NCBI RefSeq assembly: GCF_044464525.1
Contig: NZ_JBIQLE010000006.1
Span: forward strand, 62,001 to 126,000
Length of the DNA stretch: 64,000 nucleotides
From: Pusillimonas sp044464525
Lineage (GTDB): Bacteria > Pseudomonadota > Gammaproteobacteria > Burkholderiales > Burkholderiaceae_B
Direction of reading: 5' to 3'
The first letter of the stretch is position 1, and each line of letters starts with the position of its first letter. Positions 8,259-15,300 of this stretch are shown here, in pieces. The notes under the pieces are model-generated. The model saw only the letters and a list, made by a program, of their open reading frames with translations, did not search any database and had not been told where the DNA came from. Made by a program: the position numbers and the translations under genes.

Positions 8259-8621
8259 GTGTGTACTCCCGTTTTTTAACAGTCTTGGATTCACCTTAAC
8301 CGGTTTGACGCCTTTGGAAAAGCCCAATTGTTAGCATCAGAAAATGCTGTATCAGGGCGCGCGCCCAAGTCTATTTCAGGAAACCAGCAATTAGCTTGCC
8401 CAGGCACGAGACGACCACGACGGGAATGACCGCCTTGAGTAGATACAACCGCCTTAAGTAGATTGGCCGCCTCGAGGCAACGCTTAAAGACTCAAATCAA
8501 CGCTAAACAATCGCCCGACCGCGCAAGGCCTCTGTCATGAGACACCGGTCGGTAAATATTCGCATCGCGCGGTGATTTCACCTTGTGATCACTTACAAAA
8601 AACTGACAACTGTAACCAACA
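8259..8621. other. 363-base intergenic region with a short imperfect direct repeat
   Basis: No convincing gene was found between the lipoprotein gene and ettA, both on the minus strand. It must hold the lipoprotein promoter and the ettA 3' end. The only structure I see is a 16-base direct repeat, ACCGCCTTGAGTAGAT at 8429-8444 and ACCGCCTTAAGTAGAT at 8448-8463, with one mismatch and a 19-base period. Confidence 0.5.
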
Positions 8622-10295
8622 CTACTTCAAGGCTTTGTAGCGTAAACGCCGCGGCTTGGCGGCTTCCTCGCCCAGGCGTTCGCGTTTGTCAGCCTCGTAT
8701 TCTTGATAGTTGCCATCGAAGAACACCACCTGTGAGTCTCCCTCGAAAGCCAGGATATGAGTGGCGATGCGATCGAGAAACCAACGGTCGTGGCTGATTA
8801 CCATGACCGTACCGGCGAATTCGAGCAAAGCGTCTTCGAGGGCGCGCAGGGTTTCAACGTCCAAGTCGTTGGAAGGCTCGTCCAGCAGCAACACGTTGCC
8901 GCCCGAAATAAGCGTTTTGGCCAGGTGGAAACGACCGCGCTCTCCACCCGACAAATTGCCCACCCGCTTGTTCTGGTCTCCGCCCTTGAAGTTGAAGCGG
9001 CCCAGGTAGGCTCGCGACGACATTTCAAATTTGCCGATGGTGATCAGGTCGGCACCGTCAGACAGGGCCTCGAATACGGTTTTTTCGTCGGGCAGCGACT
9101 CGCGCGATTGATCCACGTAGGCGAGCTGCACCGTCTGGCCGATCTTGACCTCGCCCGAATCGGGCTGGTCTTTGCCCGCAATCATGCGAAACAAAGTGGA
9201 CTTTCCCGCGCCGTTGGCGCCGATGATGCCGACAATGGCCCCGGCAGGCACCCGGAAGCTGAGATCGTCGATCAACAGCCGGTCACCGAAGCCCTTGGAC
9301 ACGTTCTGGAACTCGATCACCTCATTGCCCAGACGCTCGGCCACCGGAATGAAGATTTCCTGTGTTTCATTGCGCTTCTGGTAGTCGTGCGATGAAAGCT
9401 CTTCGAATCGGGACAACCTGGCCTTGGCTTTGGCCTGGCGTCCCTTGGGGTTTTGCCTTACCCACTCGAGTTCTTTTGCGATGGTGCGTTGGCGGGCCGA
9501 TTCGGCGGCTTCTTCTTGCTTGAGACGCTGTTCTTTCTGCTCAAGCCACGAGGTGTAATTGCCCTTCCAGGGAATGCCGTGACCGCGGTCAAGTTCAAGA
9601 ATCCAGTCGGCGGCATTGTCGAGGAAATAGCGGTCGTGGGTAACCGCCACGACCGTGCCGGGAAACTTGCGCAGGAACACTTCGAGCCATTCGACACTTT
9701 CTGCATCCAGGTGGTTGGTGGGCTCGTCCAGCAGCAACATGTCGGGTTTGGCCAGCAACAGGCGGCACAACGCCACCCGCCTTTTCTCGCCCCCCGACAA
9801 ATTACCGACCACGGCTTCCCACGGCGGCAGCCGCAGCGCATCGGCGGCAATGTCCATTTGATGTTCAATATCGTCTGATCCACTGGAAGCAGCGGCGGCG
9901 ATGACAGCCTCGAGCTCGGCCTGCTCGGCCGCCAGGGCGTCGAAATCCGCGTCCGGCTCGGCATAGGCGGCGTACACTTCGTCCAGCCGCTTGCGGGCTG
10001 AAACCAGTTCCCCCAGGCCTTCTTCGACGGATTCTCGCACCGTGTGCTCGGCATTAAGCACGGGTTCTTGCTCGAGATAGCCGATTTTGATGCCGGGCAT
10101 CGGAATGGCTTCGCCTTCGATCTCGCGGTCTACGCCTGCCATGATGCGCAGCAAGGTCGATTTGCCCGCGCCATTCAAGCCCAGGACGCCGATCTTGGCG
10201 CCGGGAAAAAAGGATAGAGAGATGTCGCGCAGGATTTGCCGCTTGGGAGGCACGATCTTGCCGACCCGATTCATTGTAAAGACGTATTGGGCCAT
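8622..10295 (-). CDS. ettA: Energy-dependent translational throttle protein EttA (ABC-F)
   Basis: EttA is a cytoplasmic ABC-F ATPase that binds the ribosomal E site and gates translation according to ADP/ATP levels. The ATG at 10295 gives MAQYVFTMNRV, the family N-terminus, and 557 residues against 555 in E. coli; the open frame extends 23 codons further upstream. Two ABC cassettes are visible. The first has Walker A GLNGAGKST at 39-47, signature LSGGEKRRVALC and Walker B LLLDEPTNHLD. The second has GANGAGKST, LSGGERGRFHLA and LLLDEPSNDLD. Between them lies the basic linker (KGRQAKAKARLSRFEEL) that contacts tRNA. No transmembrane segments are present. Confidence 0.97.
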   Translation of the reverse strand: MAQYVFTMNRVGKIVPPKRQILRDISLSFFPGAKIGVLGLNGAGKSTLLRIMAGVDREIEGEAIPMPGIKIGYLEQEPVLNAEHTVRESVEEGLGELVSARKRLDEVYAAYAEPDADFDALAAEQAELEAVIAAAASSGSDDIEHQMDIAADALRLPPWEAVVGNLSGGEKRRVALCRLLLAKPDMLLLDEPTNHLDAESVEWLEVFLRKFPGTVVAVTHDRYFLDNAADWILELDRGHGIPWKGNYTSWLEQKEQRLKQEEAAESARQRTIAKELEWVRQNPKGRQAKAKARLSRFEELSSHDYQKRNETQEIFIPVAERLGNEVIEFQNVSKGFGDRLLIDDLSFRVPAGAIVGIIGANGAGKSTLFRMIAGKDQPDSGEVKIGQTVQLAYVDQSRESLPDEKTVFEALSDGADLITIGKFEMSSRAYLGRFNFKGGDQNKRVGNLSGGERGRFHLAKTLISGGNVLLLDEPSNDLDVETLRALEDALLEFAGTVMVISHDRWFLDRIATHILAFEGDSQVVFFDGNYQEYEADKRERLGEEAAKPRRLRYKALK

Positions 10296-10401
10296 GACTT
10301 CAGTTTGATTGGATATGCTTGGAAAAGACAGATTGTAGGCCGAGTCCCGGAATAAAGCCGACATGGACTAAAATGAAAGCCGCTTTCAAACTCCGACCAT
10401 C

Positions 10402-10893
10402 ATGTCCATACCCGACCAAGACACTCCCCTCATTTTCACCCCCGACGAGCTCGACATGCTGGGCCGCACGGCCGACGCGCTAAGCGCCTACATGGGCAAG
10501 CCGGTACTGGCAGAAGTGGTTGACGCCGGCGAAACCGGGTTCGAATGGGTGCTGTTTGCTGTTCCGCTCGAAACCAACGAAGACGCGCGCGAACTGGTAA
10601 CCGTGCAGGTAGGCGGCCCTGGCTCACGCATCGTCGGCAATAAAGGCGGCCTCAACATGGCAAAGGACGAGGTCTATCAGTGCAGATATCTATGGGCCAT
10701 CCAGCTATCCGACATCGAGGGCGTTCGCTTCATCAAGGTTGACGAAGAAGGCGACGAAGTGGCCTGGAGCGACGACCTGGGCACCATGCTCCCATTCGCG
10801 CTGGGTAATGAGCCGCCGCCCCTTGACGACGACAACGAAATCGACGATGGCATAAACCCGGAACCGTCCGGGCTGCCTCCCACCCTGCACTAA
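10402..10893 (+). CDS. Hypothetical acidic protein
   Basis: I do not recognise this 163-residue protein. It begins with a Thr/Pro-Asp rich segment and has an alpha/beta middle region (AYMGKPVLAEVVDAGETGFE, then VTVQVGGPGSRIVGNKGG). The tail is very acidic and Pro-rich (PPPLDDDNEIDDG). It has no signal peptide and no membrane segment, so it is probably cytoplasmic. It is divergent from ettA with about 106 bases between the start codons. Codon use and composition match the surroundings, so it looks like a real gene. Confidence 0.75.
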   Translation: MSIPDQDTPLIFTPDELDMLGRTADALSAYMGKPVLAEVVDAGETGFEWVLFAVPLETNEDARELVTVQVGGPGSRIVGNKGGLNMAKDEVYQCRYLWAIQLSDIEGVRFIKVDEEGDEVAWSDDLGTMLPFALGNEPPPLDDDNEIDDGINPEPSGLPPTLH

Positions 10894-10965
10894 ATATGGC
10901 TGCCCGCCGGATGCGGCCTTAATTTACAGGAACCACGGCTTGGCGCGTACACTGCGCGCCCCGCT

Positions 10966-11952
10966 TCAATGCCGCCCGGCTCGGGCCTTCACGCCCAAGG
11001 CCTGCGGCCGTGAAGCCCGGATATCCCGCAAGTAAAGCGCCGCGCCGACCGGCCACATCAACGCAACCAGCAGCCGACTGCGCAAACCGGATAAAGAGCG
11101 TCCACGTGGAAGCTGCTGGCCGTTTCGTTTTACGTGCAGCGCAAAGCGGGTATAGCGGGCGGCTGCAGCCAGGAATTCTTGCGGCCGATAGCGAAACCAG
11201 GGCAGGCACTCGACGACGGTATCGCGCGCCAGCAGCCATAAGCCTTGCGCATGAGGCGCACCGCCTGTCTCACGGCTGTGGTGTGTAAGCGTATCGCCAC
11301 TTTCGCCGCCGCTTTCGAAATACACGCGAAAGACCTGATTGAGGAATCGGGTGCGATAGCCCGCACGCGCCATGGCGCGCCACACCAGGCTTTCGGGAAC
11401 AAAGCCGGGAATATCCTCGGGAAAGGGAAAGCGCCTTAGCACGTCGGTGCGCATGCAGCCGAACTTCTCGCCCTTGACGTGATGCTTGAAAGACATGTCG
11501 ATGGCCGTGGTATCGAAGACGTCGGCAGGAAACATGTCGCCCACGATGTGCCCGTCGGGGCGGGCGCACAAGCCGGTAATGGCTACGAAAGTCGACCGCT
11601 CGGAAGGCTCCATCGCGCTCCATGCCTGCGCCATGACATAGAGTGCGTTCATGTCGAGGCTATCGTCACTGTCGAGCGCCACAATCAGTTCGCCGCGCGC
11701 TTCCCGCACGCCCCGATTGAACGCTGCTTTTTTATGCGCATTCGGCTGCCACTCGTAGCGTATGGGGAAACTGGCCCGCTGCTGCCAGCCCATGACAAGC
11801 TCGCGCGTGTTGTCAGTAGACCCGTCGTCGACCACCAGCCATTCGAAATCCTGGAAGGTTTGCTCAGCCAGAGAGTCGTACACCCGCGCCAGTGTATGGG
11901 CACGGTTGTATGTTGGAGTAAGTACGGTGAAAAGATGGCGTCGAGAGGACAT
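10966..11952 (-). CDS. Family 2 glycosyltransferase
   Basis: This 328-residue GT-A-fold glycosyltransferase probably transfers a sugar to a cell-surface glycan. The N-terminus has the GT2 opening FTVLTPTYNRAHTL and the VVDDGSTDNT motif near 40-50. The metal-binding DxD-type motif is ALDSDDSLD near residue 93. A mid-protein region with HVKGEKFGCMRTDVLRRFPF and a DIPGFVPESLVW stretch resembles acceptor-side regions of capsule and LPS transferases. No membrane helix is clear. It stands alone rather than in a polysaccharide locus, so the acceptor is unknown. Confidence 0.88.
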   Translation of the reverse strand: MSSRRHLFTVLTPTYNRAHTLARVYDSLAEQTFQDFEWLVVDDGSTDNTRELVMGWQQRASFPIRYEWQPNAHKKAAFNRGVREARGELIVALDSDDSLDMNALYVMAQAWSAMEPSERSTFVAITGLCARPDGHIVGDMFPADVFDTTAIDMSFKHHVKGEKFGCMRTDVLRRFPFPEDIPGFVPESLVWRAMARAGYRTRFLNQVFRVYFESGGESGDTLTHHSRETGGAPHAQGLWLLARDTVVECLPWFRYRPQEFLAAAARYTRFALHVKRNGQQLPRGRSLSGLRSRLLVALMWPVGAALYLRDIRASRPQALGVKARAGRH

Positions 11953-12018
11953 AATTGTTTTCGTTATGCATCGTCAATTTGCTCATGCCCGTCCGCATGC
12001 ATGAACTCATGATAGGCC

Positions 12019-12055
12019 AAAAAAAAACCATGAGCGGAAAACTCATGGTTTTTTT
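12019..12055 (-). terminator. Rho-independent terminator after the 42-residue basic protein gene
   Basis: A nine-base-pair perfect stem (AACCATGAG facing CTCATGGTT) with a seven-base loop is flanked by an A-run and a T-run, so it can work in both directions. It lies between the 42-residue gene and the glycosyltransferase gene, both on the minus strand, and would end transcription of the small gene. Confidence 0.85.
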
Positions 12056-12079
12056 GCCTTTGCAACATGAAGACACAGA

Positions 12080-12208
12080 TTAAGCGCGCTTCACTTTCTC
12101 GAGCATTTTGAAAACACCCTTGGGCGAGTTCACAAAAAGGCGCTTAAAGGCCTTGCCCAAGCACCGACGCTCTAGCGTATTGCGCCGCGTCCGTTTGATT
12201 TCTGCCAT
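12080..12208 (-). CDS. Small, very basic protein of 42 residues, function unknown
   Basis: Reading the minus strand gives an intact 42-residue frame, beginning MAEIKRTRRNTLERRC and ending KMLEKVKRA. It has a clear CGGGAG ribosome binding site 6-7 bases before the ATG and its own strong terminator downstream. About a third of its residues are Lys or Arg, and there is a single Cys. No signal peptide or hydrophobic span is present. The charge suggests binding to RNA, the ribosome or DNA, but I do not recognise a family. It is divergently transcribed from the long uvrA gene with about 117 bases between the starts. Confidence 0.7.
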   Translation of the reverse strand: MAEIKRTRRNTLERRCLGKAFKRLFVNSPKGVFKMLEKVKRA

Positions 12209-12325
12209 TGACAGCTCCCGTAAAATAAACTTCTGGAATAACCCCTCATTCTATCGTACACCGGTACTTTCCTCAAAATGTCTTGCTCCAAGGCAATCCG
12301 GGCGCGAAAGTCATACCATATCGTC

Positions 12326-15300
12326 ATGAGTTCACATATTCGCATTTTCGGCGCGCGCCAGAACAACCTCAAGAACCTCGATGTCACCATCAACACGGGC
12401 GAACTTACCGTCCTGACCGGCGTGTCGGGCTCGGGCAAGAGTTCTCTGGCCTTCGACACACTCTATGCCGAAGGCCAGCGGCGCTACGTGGAAACCTTTT
12501 CGCCCTACGCCCGCCAGTTCCTCGACCGCATGGACAAGCCTCAGGTGGACCGCATCGAGGGCATATTGCCGGCCATCGCCATCGATCAGGTCAACCCGGT
12601 GCGCAATTCGCGCAGCACGGTCGGCACCATGTCAGAGCTCAACGATCACCTCAAGCTGCTGTACGCGCGACTGGGCCGGCTGTACTGCCAATGCTGCGGC
12701 CGCCAGGTCGAGCGAGACAGCCCCCAGTCGATATTTGCGCGGCTCACCGAACTGACCCAGGCCGACGATCCGCGACTGGCCATCACGTTTCCAGTGACGA
12801 TACCCGCCAACTTTACCGAAGATGAAGTGGTCGGCTACCTGAACCAGCAGGGTTATACGCGCATCCATCACGAAGAAAGTGTGCGTGCGCCGGCCCAGGC
12901 CCCAGCAAAGAAACGGGGCAAGAGCGGCTCCAAGGCTGCGGCCCAGCCCGAAAAACTGCGTGTGCTGCACGTAATTCAGGATCGCTTCCGCTTCGGCAAT
13001 GCCGAGTCCGAGCGCGTCATGGAAGCGCTGGATGCGGCGCTGAAACAAGGCAACGGCCACCTGACCATCTACGCTTCACAGCCAGACAGCGACACCGAGA
13101 CGGCATGGCGCTTCAGCAACCAACTGCATTGCGCACACTGCAATATCGAATATACCCAGGCCCAGCCCAGCGCATTTTCCTTCAACTCTCCTTTGGGCGC
13201 CTGCGAGGCTTGCCGGGGTTTTGGCCGCGTGATGGGCATCGACTACGGCCTGGTTGTTCCCGACGAAAAGAAAACCTTGCGCGACGGCGCCGTCAAGCCA
13301 TGGCAAACGAAAAGCTATAAAGAATGCCAGACCGAGATGGAGCAATACGCCCCTGCGGCCGGCGTGCGCCTGGACGTGCCCTGGCACGACTTGAGCGAGG
13401 CCGAAAAAGAATGGGTGGTGGGCGGCACGCCAGACTGGAAGGGCGGTCCCCGCGCCTGGAAGACGCAGTGGTACGGCGCCCAGCGCTTTTTCGACTGGTT
13501 GGAGTCGCGAGCCTACAAGATGCACGTACGCGTCCTGCTATCCAAGTATCGAAGCTACACGCCCTGCCCCGCCTGCGGCGGCTCGCGGCTGAAGCCCGAC
13601 ACCACACTGTGGCGCCTGGGAGATGAGCGCGCGACGCCGGACAATTCCTATCCCCGGTTCATGCCCGTCCATGCGCATTGGACGCGTGAGCAACTCGACC
13701 AGCTTCCGGGCCTGAGCGTCCACGATCTGATGGGCCTTCCCATCGAAAGGGTGCGCAATTTCTTTGACACGCTAAGCTTTGGCGACAAAATGGACGCCGC
13801 CATCGACCTGCTGATGGATGAAGTGCGGTCCCGCCTCAAGTTCCTGTGCGACGTGGGCCTGGGCTACCTGTCTCTCGACCGGCAAAGCCGTACGCTCTCG
13901 GGCGGCGAGGTCCAGCGCATCAACCTGACCACAGCGCTGGGCACCTCGTTGGTCAATACTCTGTTCGTGCTGGACGAACCGTCCATCGGCCTACATCCTC
14001 GGGACATCCATCGCATAGTCCAGGTCATGCATCGTCTGCGCGACAATGGCAACACCCTGGTCGTCGTCGAACACGACCCGCAAGTCATGGCGGCGGCGAA
14101 CCGCATCATGGACGTGGGCCCCGGACCAGGCGAACGCGGCGGCCAGATCATTTTCGATGGCACGCCCGAAGGCCTGCGCAACAGCCACACTCTTACCGGC
14201 GACTATCTGGCTGGCAGGCTGTCCGTCGAAGCGCCCCGGCCCATGCCGGTAGCCGACAACACGCCGCGCCTGTTGCTGGAAGGTGTCACCGCCAATAATC
14301 TGCAAGACATCTCCGTGTCGATTCCATTGGGCCGCCTGGTGTGCCTGACCGGGGTATCGGGGTCGGGCAAATCCACCCTGGTGCAAGATGTGCTTTATCC
14401 CGCCTTGCTCAAGCAGCAGGGCAAACCGGTCGAGGCGCCGGGAGCGCATCGCCACCTGTTGGGCGCCGAGCAAATCGCCGACGTCGTCATGGTCGACCAG
14501 ACTCCCATCGGCAAGACGGCCCGCTCGAATCCCGCCAGCTTCGTCGGCGCGTTCGACGCAATACGCAAGCTTTTCGCGCAAGCGCCGCTGGCCAAAGAGC
14601 GCGGCTATACACCGGGCACCTTCAGCTTCAACACCGGCGACGGCCGCTGCCCCACTTGCGGCGGTACAGGCTTCGAGCACGTCGAAATGCAATTCCTTTC
14701 CGACGTCTACCTACGCTGCCCCGATTGCGACGGCAAGCGCTTCCGGCCCGAAGTACTGGAAGTGCGGGTCGAACACCTTGGCCGCAGCGCATCCATCGAC
14801 CAAGTGCTGGACATGACCGTCAGCGAAGCGCTGGAGTTCTTCAATGGGCTGCGCGATGTGCAGTACGGACTGGCCCCATTGGCGGACGTTGGGCTGGAAT
14901 ATGTCCGCCTGGGCCAACCCGTGCCGACTCTATCCGGGGGCGAAGCACAGCGACTCAAGCTGGCCGGCCACTTGGCCGCGGCCGCCCGCGGCGGCATATC
15001 CACCGCCAAGGTGGCCAAGAAGGGCAGCCTGTTCCTGTTCGACGAACCCACGACCGGCCTGCATTTTGACGACATCGCCCGCCTGATGCGCGCCTTCCGC
15101 AAGCTGCTCGCGGCCGGTCACTCGCTATTGATTATCGAGCACAACCTGGACGTCATTCGGGCCGCCGACTGGCTGATAGACCTGGGCCCGGAGGGCGGCG
15201 ACGCGGGCGGCTGCATCGTTGGCGTAGGAACGCCCCGCCAGCTTATGGACAACCCCGCCTCGTATACCGGTCGGGCGTTGAGCGAGTACGCCGACGACGT

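Noticed and set aside
8429..8463. Possible CRISPR array
   Set aside because: Only two imperfect copies with a 3-base interval are present, and there are no cas genes anywhere in the window.
12278..12325. Earlier start for the giant uvrA gene
   Set aside because: The first 16 codons are not UvrA-like. The ATG at 12326 begins with the conserved family N-terminus.
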